Positions 1-9,383 of a stretch of DNA of 64,000 bases are shown here, piece by piece. Position numbers and translations under genes: made by a program. The stretch is from Paulinella micropora (taxonomy: Eukaryota > Cercozoa > Imbricatea > Euglyphida > Paulinellidae). Each line of letters begins with the position of its first letter. Position 1 is the first letter of the stretch. A model generated the notes under the pieces. The model searched no databases. It was not told the DNA's origin and was given only the letters and a program-made list of their open reading frames with translations. The stretch spans positions 17,501-81,500 of the forward strand of contig WBZZ01006529.1 of assembly GCA_019918135.1 (NCBI GenBank), written 5' to 3'.

Positions 1-1790
1 TATGCTATGCTATGCTGATGCTGATGCTAATGCTGGTGCTATGCTGATGCTGATGCTGATGCTATGCTGATGCTGATGCTGATGCTGATGCTAAGCTATG
101 ATATGCTAATATTGCTATACTGATGCTATGCTATGCTGTTGCTGATGCTATGCTATGCTGATGCTATGCTATGCTGATACTATGCTAATACTGATGTTAT
201 ACCGATGCTATGCTATGCTAGGCTAGGCTAGGTTGGGCTGGGCTGCTAGGCTAGGCTAGGCTAGGCTAGGCTAGGCTAGGCTAGGCTAGGCTATGCTGAT
301 GCTATGCTGATGCTGATGCTATGCTATGCTATGCTATGCCACGTAATGTAATGTAATAAAATGTAGTGTAATGTAATGTAATGTAATGTAATGTAATTGT
401 AATGTAATTGTAATGTAATATCATGTGATGTAATGCACTGTGATATATGATATGTTACGATACGCTACGTTACGATACGTTACGTTACGATAGGTTACGT
501 TACGATACGTTACGTTACGATACGTTACGTTGTGTTATCTTATGTTATCTTATGTTATCTTATGTTAGCTATAGATTATGTTATGTTATGTTATGTTATG
601 TTATGTTATGTTATGTCATCTTAATTAGCTTATGTTGCTTATGTTAGGTTATGCTAGGTTATGTTACTAAGGTTATGTTAGGTTTATATTAAGTCATGTT
701 AGGATGTTATGGTTATGTTAGGTTATGTTAGGTTATGTTAGGTTATGTTAGGTTATGTTAGGTTATGTTACTTAATACTAAGCTTATGTTAGGTTATCTT
801 AGCCTATGTTATGGTCATGTTAGGTTATGTTAGGTTATGTTAGGCTATGTTAGGCTGTGTTATGTTATATATGGTATGGTTATGTTATGGTTATGTTAAT
901 GTGAAACCATAACATAACCACAACATAACCATAACATAACCATAACATAACCGTAACATTACCATAACATAACAGTAACATAACCGTAACATAGCCATAA
1001 CATAACCAACACATAACCATCACATAAACATCACATAACCAACGTTATATGTCATGTTATGTTATGTTATGTTATGTTATGTTATGTTATGTTATTTTAT
1101 TTCATGTCATGTCATGTCATGTCATGTTATGTCATGTTATGTCATGTTATGTCATGTTATGTTATGTTATGTTATGTTATGTTATGTTATGTTATGTTAT
1201 ATCATGTTATATCATGTTATGTTGTTATGTTATGTTGTGCTATGTTGGGTTGTGTTGTGTTCTGTTATGTCATGTTACGTTATGCTATGTTGTGATGTTA
1301 TGTTATGTCATGTCATGGTATGTTATGTTATGTTATGCTATGTTTGTGTTATGTCATGTTATGTTATGTTATGTTATGTTATGTTATGTCACGTAATATG
1401 TTATGTTATGTTATGAAATGTTAAAAATATGTTATGTTATGTTATCTTATGTTATGTCATGTTATGTTATGTTATGTTACGTTTCGTTTCGTTACGTTAC
1501 GTTACGTTACATAGCGTCACGTTATGTTATGTTATGTTATGTTATGTTATGTTATGTTATGTCACGTTATGTCACGTTATGTTATGTTATGTTATGTTAT
1601 GTTATGTTTTGTTATGTTATGTTATGTTATGTTAGGTTATGTTATGTTATGTTATGGTATGTTATGGTATGTTATGTTATGTTATGTTATGTTAACGTTA
1701 TGTTAACGTTATGTTATGTTATGTTATGTTATGTTATGTTATGTTATGCTATGTTATGTTATCATACAAGAACAGGAACTAGTTAAGCTT
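1..1790. repeat. Degenerate pentanucleotide and related simple arrays
   Basis: Successive blocks of short tandem units: TGCTGA/TATGC (1-225 and 293-340), GGCTA (about 226-292), TAATG (about 345-440), TTACG (about 450-535), TTATG mixed with TTAGG (about 540-900), the opposite-strand form AACATAACC (about 905-1045), then long TTATG runs to 1770. Reading frames across it give only low-complexity MLCYV-type peptides and are not genes. The strand switch near 905 makes a large imperfect inverted repeat. Confidence 0.95.
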
Positions 1791-1798
1791 CAGTGAGA

Positions 1799-2094
1799 TT
1801 ATGTGTTTACGTATTGAATATTGACGCAAAATGATGGAAATATGGGAAAACAAGCGCAAAAAGGCTTTACAAGCAGCTCTTTTGGTTTGAGAGAGATGAC
1901 AATATGAGGTGAAATATACCAACAGAGAGTGACAAGATATATGACAGCTATACAGAAAAATAGTTCAATGCATTTCAAGGCATGACACAAAATCGGAGAA
2001 TAACTTATCCTCCCCAATAAATCCCGAAAAGATGTGACGAGCAGCTCTTTTTGGGAAAAGAAAGACGAGAATGAGAGATAAAAGATACTAACAA
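1799..2094. repeat. Diverged host satellite, period about 170 bp
   Basis: The motif AGCAGCTCTTTT occurs at about 1872 and 2040, 168 bases apart. CATTTCAAGG occurs at 1971 and again at 23269, just beyond element E1; subtracting E1 puts the two about 171 bases apart. E1 therefore appears to have inserted into an old tandem repeat. Copies are well diverged. No gene is seen here. Confidence 0.55.
2089..2094. other. Target-site duplication of E1, left copy (TAACAA)
   Basis: TAACAA directly precedes the left terminus at 2095 and the same six bases follow the right terminus at 23216-23221. Six-base duplications are characteristic of Polinton-type integration by a retroviral-like integrase. Confidence 0.9.
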
Positions 2095-2248
2095 AGTAGT
2101 ATAGGGGGCCACTTCGGCACACTTTTTCAGTGCAGTTTCATCACAGAAACCACACTAAGAGCCGTTATTCATTATTTCGTCTATCTATTTATAACAAATA
2201 CAGAAAGACAAAAGAAAGAAAAACGGCTACCTGTAAATAATTATTATT
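2095..2248. repeat. E1 left terminal inverted repeat
   Basis: 154 bp, exact reverse complement of 23062-23215 by direct reading. It begins AGTAGTATAGGGGG; 5-prime AG is usual for Polintons. Homology stops sharply at both the outer target duplication and the inner edge. Confidence 0.95.
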
Positions 2249-2277
2249 TAAAGAAATAAAATAAAGACACATATAGG

Positions 2278-2787
2278 ATGACAAACGAAGACACTCAGAG
2301 ATTTAGAATGTCCAGAGGTTGTGTTATGGTAAAGAATAACGAAAAGAGGCCAATGGTAAAAGTTCAATGGAGAGAAGGAGGAAAGGTTATGTGTAAGAGT
2401 TTTTGCATCGGAAAGAAAAAATCAAAAGAGCAAGCATTGGAAGAAGCAAAGAAGTATCACGAGGAAAATATAATACCTAAATACGAGGAATGGAAAATGA
2501 ATTACGATAAAGAAACAAGAATAATCAAAAAAGAAAAGAAAAAAATTTGGAAGCATAAAGATTTTAAGTGCGGATGTGGTTCAGAAATTCATAATGGAAA
2601 CAAAGGGCGACATATGAAGTCTCATAAACATATTTCAGCAACAGAAAAAGAAAAACCTCCAGTTCCTCCAAGGCCAAGCAAAGAGTATATGGATAGAATA
2701 AAGAAAGATGATGACGACAGATGTAATATGTGTGGATACATGGAACATAACTGCCACTGCGGTTGCGGGTATGGTAAGTATCAGTAA
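2278..2787 (+). CDS. AP2-like and zinc-finger DNA-binding protein
   Basis: A 169-aa basic protein, first gene inside the left TIR. Residues about 15-65 read like an AP2/ERF-type beta-sheet domain (KVQWREGGK, then a helix rich in A and K with KYHEENI). Residues about 97-118 contain a CGCG...H...H zinc-finger-like motif (FKCGCGSEIH ... HMKSHKH). The tail has a second CNMC...CHCGCG cluster. AP2 domains occur in homing endonucleases and transcription factors; no nuclease motif is evident, so a DNA-binding regulator is more likely. E2 has a related locus in the equivalent place (43674-44104). Function is inferred. Confidence 0.6.
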   Translation: MTNEDTQRFRMSRGCVMVKNNEKRPMVKVQWREGGKVMCKSFCIGKKKSKEQALEEAKKYHEENIIPKYEEWKMNYDKETRIIKKEKKKIWKHKDFKCGCGSEIHNGNKGRHMKSHKHISATEKEKPPVPPRPSKEYMDRIKKDDDDRCNMCGYMEHNCHCGCGYGKYQ

Positions 2788-2949
2788 TCAAAAAGGTTGC
2801 TCTGAGGAAACCACTGAATTTCCATTTAAAGACAAGGAGGGTCCTTATATATAGGGGCACACAAGAGGCCACGAGGGGACGACCGATTGAGGCAGACAAA
2901 TATTTTAATTTTATAAAATTATATTTTCCTTGATATACTATTATCAAAT

Positions 2950-5900
2950 ATGGAGACACACACGTATAACGGCAAGGTCTACAGGTTGGATAGATTAAGG
3001 GAATATAAGATAAATTACGAAATCAAGTCTGTCAGGGGTCGGGATGTGCTATATATCAAGCCGAAGGTAAGGGGGTATAAAATTGATACACCGACAGCCC
3101 AAAACTACTTGAACCAAGTAAGAGGTGCGGTGTATTTTGAACACCATGCTATACCGATAGCACCACCTTTACCTACGATTGAAGAGAAAAAAGAGATGAA
3201 AGAAAATTACAGAGACTTGTTGAGGTATGGTAATTATGATATCATGAGGGACGACAGCAAGGAACACGAACTAGGAATAAATGAAAGCCGATATGCGGTA
3301 AGGATTAACGGCAACTTCCGATCATTTACGATGCGCGATGTGATAAGGTTTATCGAGATTGTGTTGAACGACTTTGTAAAACGACAAGCACAACAAGATA
3401 AGGTTAGCCTAGGTATTGAGTTTGTGGATTACTATGGCAAAGTATCAACAGGCTTGCACAAAGTTAATCAAATCTCGGTTGAAAAAGTTTTAGAAAGATT
3501 GTCGGCAATATTTCAAAGCAACGAAAGTCTTTACATGGATGAGAACGGAATAAACTTTGATAAATTAAAATTTGTGTTGAAATCTGTTAAAATGCCAACG
3601 GGCGGGACAAGGCTACAGGTTTTGAACAAATTGGATATATACAGAAAGAAAGGAGTAATCTGTATTACCAACAACGATAACTTATGCTTAGCACGAGCAA
3701 TCGTTGTAGTCAAAGCAAAAATTGAAAAACATCCAAAATTCAAGACAATACTAATGGGAAAAAGAAAGATACAGCAGGAAATGGCAGATGCTTTACACGA
3801 TGAAGCAAAAGTCATTAAGGATGTGTGTGGAATACCAGAAATTAATACATTTGCTAATCACATTAAATACAATCTGGTTATTGTCGAATTTCCTGACAAA
3901 ATCATTTATAAAACAGAACTACTTGATGCGAACGGCGAACGGCTGACTAACCTTTACATTCTAAAGACTGAGGGACATTACGATGCCATAACTAACATGA
4001 AGTCTATGCTTGGAAAAAAGAATTTCTGTGAGTTATGTCTAAGAGGGTATAAGGAAAGGCACGCCTGCGAAGCCAAATGTAGTATCTGCGAAACCAACGG
4101 ATGTAAGGGAATAAATGACAAGAGCCAGTGGAAAGAATGTGAGAAGTGTAATAGAAAGTTTCCAAACACTGAATGCTTTAATAATCACAGGACGACAAAC
4201 TGCGATGTTAAAGCAAAATGTAAATCGTGCGGGCTGAATTACAGAAAGAAGGATGAACACAAATGCGGATATGTGAAATGCCGAAATTGTAAAATAGTGA
4301 AACCGCTTGAACACCAATGTGAAATAGTCCAAAAAGAAATCTTACCGCCGTCAGAGCAATACATATTCTTTGATTTTGAAGCGACACAGGACACAGGCGA
4401 TCACATTGTTAATCATGCCGAAAGCCAGTATTACGATGTGAAGGAACCGCCAGTAATTCATAAGAACATTCAAGATTTCTGTAATTGGGCTTTTGACACT
4501 AAACACAGCGGATTTACATTTATCGCACACAATGCCCGCGGTTATGATTGTCAGTTTATTCTTAAGTGGTTGGTTGATAATGGACAAACTCCATTTGTAA
4601 TCTATGAGGGCGGTAAGATTATGATGATGACACTTAAGAAGTATCGGTTCATAGATAGTCTAAGTTTTCTTACGATGCCTTTGTCAGACTTTCCAAAGAC
4701 ATTCGGGCTTACGGAACTTAAGAAAGGTTTCTTTCCGCACTTCTTCAATACGGCTAAAAATAGAAACTATGTTGGTGTAATGCCACATAAGAAACATTAC
4801 GGATACGACACGATGCGAGGAGATAAACGAAAAGAATTTCTTGAATGGTATGATGAACAAGTGAAAGCACATAACCACTTTGATATGGCGAAGGAAATCT
4901 GTGAGTATTGTCATTCAGATGTTGATATACTGAGAAAGGGTTGTATAGACTTTAGAAATCAGTTTCTAGAGTTTGGTATTGACCCTTTTCAATATACAAC
5001 TATTGCGAGTTGTGTTATGGCTTTGTATCGTGCTAAGTTTATGCCAGAGAATTCAATTGCGATATTGAAAGCGGAAAAGCAAAACAGGATGACTTCTAGG
5101 GCTTGTGTAGAATGGTTAGCATACAGAAGCAGGTTAGACAAAACCGATATTAAACACGCATTCAACGGAGGTGAAAAAATGTTTCAACTCGGGCAATCTC
5201 GTGTGTATGTAGATGGATGGGATGAGAAAAACAAAACCGCTTATGAGTTTTACGGGTGTCATTGGCACGGATGTGATAAGTGTTGGAATAGCAATGCTTT
5301 GAATGTGAAGAAAAATAAGACAATGGGTGAACTACACAAGGAAACAATGAGAAGAGAAAAACAACTTAACGAACAAGCAAAAGTAATAAGTATCTGGGAG
5401 TGCGAATGGAGCCTGATGAAAACTAGTGAAAGACTGGCAGAGGATACAAACGAACGAATTACTGAACAAGAAGGACTAAACCCACGAGAGGCAATGTTTG
5501 GAGGTAGAGTGAATGCTTTGAAATTATATTGGAAATCACGACATGATAATGAGTATGCGAAATATATTGATATATGCTCACTTTATCCGACCGTGATGTA
5601 TTACGACCTTTATCCAAGCGGGCACCATATAATTATTAGACCAAATAATGATGATGAAAGAAAAAATATGAAAAACAAAATTATAAACAGAGAATATTTT
5701 GGAGTGGTTAAGGTTAAGATGCTACCGCCGAGAGGCTTACTACACCCTGTCTTACCGAAGGCGGACAGAGGTAAGATGATGTATTACTTATGCGATAAGT
5801 GCGGAATGACTGAGCAACACGGAGAATGTAAGCACACAGATAAAGAACGAGCAATAACGGGTACATGGGCAACTCCTGAAATTTACAAGGCCTTAGACAA

Positions 5901-6951
5901 AGGGTATAAGTTAATAAAAGTATATGAAGTATGGCACTGGAAGGAACAAAGCAGTAGCCTATTCAAAGAATACATAAAGACATTTTTGAAAGTAAAACAA
6001 GAGTCCAGCGGATACCCCGTGGGATGTAATACGGAAGCCGAAAAACAAAATTACATAAAAAGCATGGAAGTTAAAATGGGGGTTAAGATGGATGAAAGCA
6101 AAATATTCAAAAACGAAGGACGGCGAGCAGTGGCTAAGTTGTGCTTGAACTCTTTATGGGGTAAGTTTGGACAGAAACAAAATAAAACACAGAACAAAAT
6201 GATAAAGGATAAAGATACCTTATACAAACTATTGAACGATAAATCAGTGGATAATATAAATATTAACATAATTAACGACAAAATTGTAGAAGCCAGTTAT
6301 GACTTAAAACAGGATGCGGTGAGCGACCCGATTAAAACAAATATTGTAGTTGCTTTATTTACTACATGCCACGCGAGAATGAGACTTTACAATATGATGG
6401 ACATATTAGGTAATAGGATATTGTATCATGACACAGACAGCGTAATATATACGACTAACAAAGAAATGAATGAGGTGGATGTAGAGACAGGTGATTTACT
6501 TGGAGATTGGACAGATGAATTAAAGGGAGCAAAAATAAAAACCTTTGTAGGAGGCGGGCCGAAATGTTATGGATACTTATTAGATAACGGGAAAGCCAGT
6601 ATGAAAGTAAAAGGATTTAGCATGAACTATGAAACGAAAAAAGCATTGAATTTACCGAATATGTTAAGTGTGATAAGTTGCGGGCTTGGTATTACGAACA
6701 CTGAATTATTTGAGAATGGTAAAAATGAACTGGCTGAATTGTTGGAGACTGATGAAGAATTACGGATTGCTAAGCGAATTGAGAAGTCTGGAAAAGTAGT
6801 TATAATAGAAAACAACAAAATTACAAGAGACAAACAAAAGAAAAAAATAACAAGCGAATACTTAGAAAAGATATTTAGTTTTACATATACGAAAAGACAA
6901 GTTATTGGAATTGTAGAGAATGCGATTGAAACTAGACCTTTTGGATTTTAA
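2950..6951 (+). CDS. polB: Protein-primed family B DNA polymerase (E1)
   Basis: 1333 aa; replicates the linear genome, presumably primed from a terminal protein as in other Polinton-group viruses. Residues about 240-345 look like an OTU-type cysteine protease fold (DNLCLARAI and, 100 residues on, GHYDAI). A run of CxxC/CxxxxH zinc knuckles covers about 357-460. Then come the exonuclease motifs FDFEAT (about 473), HNARGYD and the CHSDVD motif, and polymerase motifs A (DICSLYPT, about 873), B (KLCLNSLWGKFG, about 1062) and C (HDTDS, about 1160). About 300 aa longer than the E2 polymerase and only distantly similar to it. The stop is followed two bases later by a hairpin module. Confidence 0.95.
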   Translation: METHTYNGKVYRLDRLREYKINYEIKSVRGRDVLYIKPKVRGYKIDTPTAQNYLNQVRGAVYFEHHAIPIAPPLPTIEEKKEMKENYRDLLRYGNYDIMRDDSKEHELGINESRYAVRINGNFRSFTMRDVIRFIEIVLNDFVKRQAQQDKVSLGIEFVDYYGKVSTGLHKVNQISVEKVLERLSAIFQSNESLYMDENGINFDKLKFVLKSVKMPTGGTRLQVLNKLDIYRKKGVICITNNDNLCLARAIVVVKAKIEKHPKFKTILMGKRKIQQEMADALHDEAKVIKDVCGIPEINTFANHIKYNLVIVEFPDKIIYKTELLDANGERLTNLYILKTEGHYDAITNMKSMLGKKNFCELCLRGYKERHACEAKCSICETNGCKGINDKSQWKECEKCNRKFPNTECFNNHRTTNCDVKAKCKSCGLNYRKKDEHKCGYVKCRNCKIVKPLEHQCEIVQKEILPPSEQYIFFDFEATQDTGDHIVNHAESQYYDVKEPPVIHKNIQDFCNWAFDTKHSGFTFIAHNARGYDCQFILKWLVDNGQTPFVIYEGGKIMMMTLKKYRFIDSLSFLTMPLSDFPKTFGLTELKKGFFPHFFNTAKNRNYVGVMPHKKHYGYDTMRGDKRKEFLEWYDEQVKAHNHFDMAKEICEYCHSDVDILRKGCIDFRNQFLEFGIDPFQYTTIASCVMALYRAKFMPENSIAILKAEKQNRMTSRACVEWLAYRSRLDKTDIKHAFNGGEKMFQLGQSRVYVDGWDEKNKTAYEFYGCHWHGCDKCWNSNALNVKKNKTMGELHKETMRREKQLNEQAKVISIWECEWSLMKTSERLAEDTNERITEQEGLNPREAMFGGRVNALKLYWKSRHDNEYAKYIDICSLYPTVMYYDLYPSGHHIIIRPNNDDERKNMKNKIINREYFGVVKVKMLPPRGLLHPVLPKADRGKMMYYLCDKCGMTEQHGECKHTDKERAITGTWATPEIYKALDKGYKLIKVYEVWHWKEQSSSLFKEYIKTFLKVKQESSGYPVGCNTEAEKQNYIKSMEVKMGVKMDESKIFKNEGRRAVAKLCLNSLWGKFGQKQNKTQNKMIKDKDTLYKLLNDKSVDNININIINDKIVEASYDLKQDAVSDPIKTNIVVALFTTCHARMRLYNMMDILGNRILYHDTDSVIYTTNKEMNEVDVETGDLLGDWTDELKGAKIKTFVGGGPKCYGYLLDNGKASMKVKGFSMNYETKKALNLPNMLSVISCGLGITNTELFENGKNELAELLETDEELRIAKRIEKSGKVVIIENNKITRDKQKKKITSEYLEKIFSFTYTKRQVIGIVENAIETRPFGF

Positions 6952-6952
6952 T

Positions 6953-7062
6953 GATATTTGAGAATTGCGCTTCGTGCTACGCACTCTCTCTTATTCTCAA
7001 ACATCGTCGGCCATTAAAGTATAAAACGATGTTTTGTGATGACGAAGTCAGAACAAAATATC
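6953..7062. promoter_or_regulatory. Paired hairpin module 1 (junction polB / DUF3820 gene)
   Basis: Left half 6953-7006 runs GATATTTGAGAAT ... ATTCTCAAACATCG; right half 7027-7062 runs CGATGTTTTGT ... ACAAAATATC. Each half is an imperfect hairpin whose gene-facing end is GATATT and hub-facing end is AACATCG. The pair is inverted relative to module pair 7394-7517: the right half is an exact reverse complement of 7394-7429, and the left half matches 7464-7517 with about three differences. It lies just after the polB stop. May act as terminator plus upstream region; function inferred. Confidence 0.8.
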
Positions 7063-7107
7063 AAATAATTAATTTTTTTATTTTTATATATTACCATATA
7101 TAGACCG

Positions 7108-7395
7108 ATGACCACCCTCACCAGACTATGTGAGAAGTTTGAACAACTTTCCATTGAAAATAAAAAAGAAAACTTTTCTATTACTGATGTCAAAAAGGTA
7201 ATAAACGATGAAATTAAGGCAATTGAGAAAAGTAGAGAAAGGAAGCCGAAGGATACTTTTCCATTTGGTAAATATAAAGGTAAGAAAATTCAAGATGTTG
7301 CAACTATTGACAAACCATATCTTGAATGGGTTATGAAACAGCCGTGGTTTGATAAATTTACAGACATTAAAAGTGAAGTAAAAAAATATATTTGA
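7108..7395 (+). CDS. Small DUF3820-like protein
   Basis: 95 aa. The C-terminal half (FPFGKYKG, KKIQDVA, PYLEWVMKQPWF) matches the DUF3820 pattern, a small domain often found beside exonuclease or polymerase genes. The N-terminal half is a charged helix. E2 has a close homologue (39948-40238). A TATATAGACC box directly precedes the start. The gene is bracketed by inverted copies of the same hairpin modules; the stop codon TGA overlaps the GATATT of the second module. Biochemical role unknown. Confidence 0.8.
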   Translation: MTTLTRLCEKFEQLSIENKKENFSITDVKKVINDEIKAIEKSRERKPKDTFPFGKYKGKKIQDVATIDKPYLEWVMKQPWFDKFTDIKSEVKKYI

Positions 7396-7517
7396 TATTT
7401 TGTTCTGACTTCGTCATCACAAAACATCGTTTTCTTTTAATTATTTTTTCTTTAATTTTTTTTCGATGTTTTAGAATAAGCGAGAGTGCGTAGCACGAAG
7501 CGCAATTCTAAAATATC
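7394..7517. promoter_or_regulatory. Paired hairpin module 2 (junction DUF3820 gene / 181-aa gene)
   Basis: Halves 7394-7429 and 7464-7517, the mirror image of module pair 6953-7062. The left half begins inside the stop codon of the upstream gene (TGATATT) and the right half ends AATATC immediately before the next ATG at 7518. Differences between 6953-7006 and 7464-7517 include a paired change in both stem arms (TGAGAA/TTCTCA versus TTAGAA/TTCTAA). Confidence 0.8.
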
Positions 7518-8063
7518 ATGAGCGACCTAAGCACCAAGCAGGACTACTTGAATGAAATTGAAAAATGGAACCTTGATGGAGATGTCAAAAAGCCAACCAT
7601 TAAATGGACTAAGCCTGACATTGTATCTTTCTATGAGCAATACAAACCGAGGGATGACAATGTTAAAGTCGTTATACCGCTTGAAGCAACATTATCAAAA
7701 ATGATGGAGGAAGAGAGCACTCCTTTTAAGGCGAGTGATTTAAAAGACGGAGGTGTTGTTGAAAACGGAGGGGGTTCCACCCCCTACCATACCCCCGAGC
7801 GTCGCGGAGACAACCATACCCCAGCGGGTTTGGAAAGGGACAAAGTCCCTTCCACGGGAATTACGGAGATAAAGCAAAATGTTGGTGAAGAAATAGAAGC
7901 AAAGAAAGCACCTTGTAAAGAGTGTAAGAAAAAAAATGTTTTATCAGTTTCAATTGACGATGATAGATTTTGCGATGTGGCATGTGTGCTTTCATTTCTA
8001 GAAAAAAATGAAGAAATGAATGAAGTTAGAAAAAATAATTTTATCAAGTATTTTAAAAAGTGA
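7518..8063 (+). CDS. 181-aa protein with C-terminal zinc cluster
   Basis: The N-terminal 48 residues (LSTKQDYLNEIEKWNLDGD ... IVSFYEQYKP) match the E2 protein at 39474-39923 almost exactly, but the rest differs. Here the middle has low-complexity sequence coded by two GC-rich near-palindromes (7769-7785, 7831-7854), and the C-terminus has a CKEC ... FCDVAC zinc-binding pattern (about 135-157), whereas the E2 protein ends in a DUF3820-like domain. Start codon follows directly on AATATC of the hairpin module. Convergent with the virion cluster; its TGA stop overlaps GATATTTGG. Function unknown. Confidence 0.75.
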   Translation: MSDLSTKQDYLNEIEKWNLDGDVKKPTIKWTKPDIVSFYEQYKPRDDNVKVVIPLEATLSKMMEEESTPFKASDLKDGGVVENGGGSTPYHTPERRGDNHTPAGLERDKVPSTGITEIKQNVGEEIEAKKAPCKECKKKNVLSVSIDDDRFCDVACVLSFLEKNEEMNEVRKNNFIKYFKK

Positions 8064-8095
8064 TATTTGGAAAATCAACGATTTAATTTTTTTCT

Positions 8096-9334
8096 CTAAG
8101 GGTCTTCAATCCAAGTAAAAGCATACTGAATACTTATAGTCTGATTTAAAGTAGCCTGTGCTGTTACAGTTAGCCTTTCGCTTGGCAACATGTCATCTAA
8201 ATCATAATCAGCAAAATTTATACTTTGAGCATCACTAGTATTTACAAATACAACAGCAATCACATTACCACCAGCAATAGTCGCGGTAGTATCAAATGAA
8301 ACTAGACTTGTATTTGTATTGTTCTCAGCATACACGGCACCTGTAAGTGTAGCATTTTTTATTACCTTAATGATTACGCTACTTTTAGTGTCAGTATTTA
8401 GAATATTTAGCCGTCTAGGATACACTATACTATAATTAGCAATAGTGTTTCCAATAATATTAGTATTATTTCTCATAGTAAAAGCATGAGTTGCTACATT
8501 CGTTGTATTTGCTGTTCTTTCATAAATAAATGGAATACCTCTTATGATTTCAGTTCCTTCAATAAAGCATCCAACACTGGCAATTCTAAGGCTTTGGATT
8601 TGCGGATTAGCACCAACAGCCAAAGAAGCCAAGAATGGTAAAGTAGTATTATTAAGAGATGTAGCAGTTTTGCTGTTGGCATATCGTATAGCATGGACTA
8701 GTTGAAATTGTCCAGTGTTTGGATTTTCAATATAAAATGATATCTGACCAAAACCTAAGTATTGATATTTAATCTGAAATACATTACCCTTACTGAAATC
8801 AATTGCTGGCAAGTAATCGGTTCCATCCGCTTTATCTACATTCCATTGACTTTGTTTAACCTCGGTAATGACTGTGGAGTTGTTAAATTGGTATATTTTC
8901 ATTACACCGCTTTCTCTTGAAAAGAAAAATCCGTCCGTCAAGAAGGAATCGCCAATACCTACATAAGATGAATATCCGCCTGCTTCATTTGTATTCCACA
9001 AAGCAGTAAATCTGACACATACACCCATACCAGCACGATATTTAATTTTCTTTTTTGTTTCAATGAATAATCTTGAACCTCCAACTGCCTGTGTTGTTAG
9101 ATATGCCATAGCACTCTTTTGCTCTAATGTAGCATTAGTAGTGCTTGTGTTCCACTTAGAGGTATTTACATTATACATAAATGTTTCTTGTATAATCGGT
9201 GTGTATTGTGATGTTGCTAATTCACCAAATGCTGTTTTTTCAACATTAGTCTCAAGATAACCATTATGCCCTACTTTGACATTTACAAAATCTCCGTCTG
9301 GATTTTGTGCGATTAAATTTCTCTGGTGGGACAT
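8096..9334 (-). CDS. Virion surface-type protein (412 aa)
   Basis: Last gene of the minus-strand virion block, 49 bases after the capsid gene. 412 aa with a conserved N-terminus (SHQRNLIAQNPDGDF) shared with the E2 protein at 38090-39319. Beta-rich, Asn/Thr-rich middle and C-terminus. The segment with IKYRAGMGVCVRFTALW and the FQIKYQYLGFGQISFYIENP block is conserved in both elements and suggests a lectin-like jelly roll. No signal peptide or membrane segment. Position beside the capsid gene suggests a vertex or surface protein; this is inference. Confidence 0.7.
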   Translation of the reverse strand: MSHQRNLIAQNPDGDFVNVKVGHNGYLETNVEKTAFGELATSQYTPIIQETFMYNVNTSKWNTSTTNATLEQKSAMAYLTTQAVGGSRLFIETKKKIKYRAGMGVCVRFTALWNTNEAGGYSSYVGIGDSFLTDGFFFSRESGVMKIYQFNNSTVITEVKQSQWNVDKADGTDYLPAIDFSKGNVFQIKYQYLGFGQISFYIENPNTGQFQLVHAIRYANSKTATSLNNTTLPFLASLAVGANPQIQSLRIASVGCFIEGTEIIRGIPFIYERTANTTNVATHAFTMRNNTNIIGNTIANYSIVYPRRLNILNTDTKSSVIIKVIKNATLTGAVYAENNTNTSLVSFDTTATIAGGNVIAVVFVNTSDAQSINFADYDLDDMLPSERLTVTAQATLNQTISIQYAFTWIEDP

Positions 9335-9383
9335 CTCTATATATAAACAAAAAAATTAACTATTAAAAATTAATAATTACTTC

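Noticed and set aside
700-860. Telomeric TTAGG repeat
   Set aside because: TTAGG is interleaved with TTATG and is flanked by other arrays; there is no chromosome end.
447-1786. Open frames of MLCYV-type peptides
   Set aside because: They are translations of TTATG repeats in several frames at once; no codon or domain signal.
1799-2122. Minus-strand 107-aa frame across the E1 left end
   Set aside because: It crosses the element boundary and consists of satellite plus TIR sequence.
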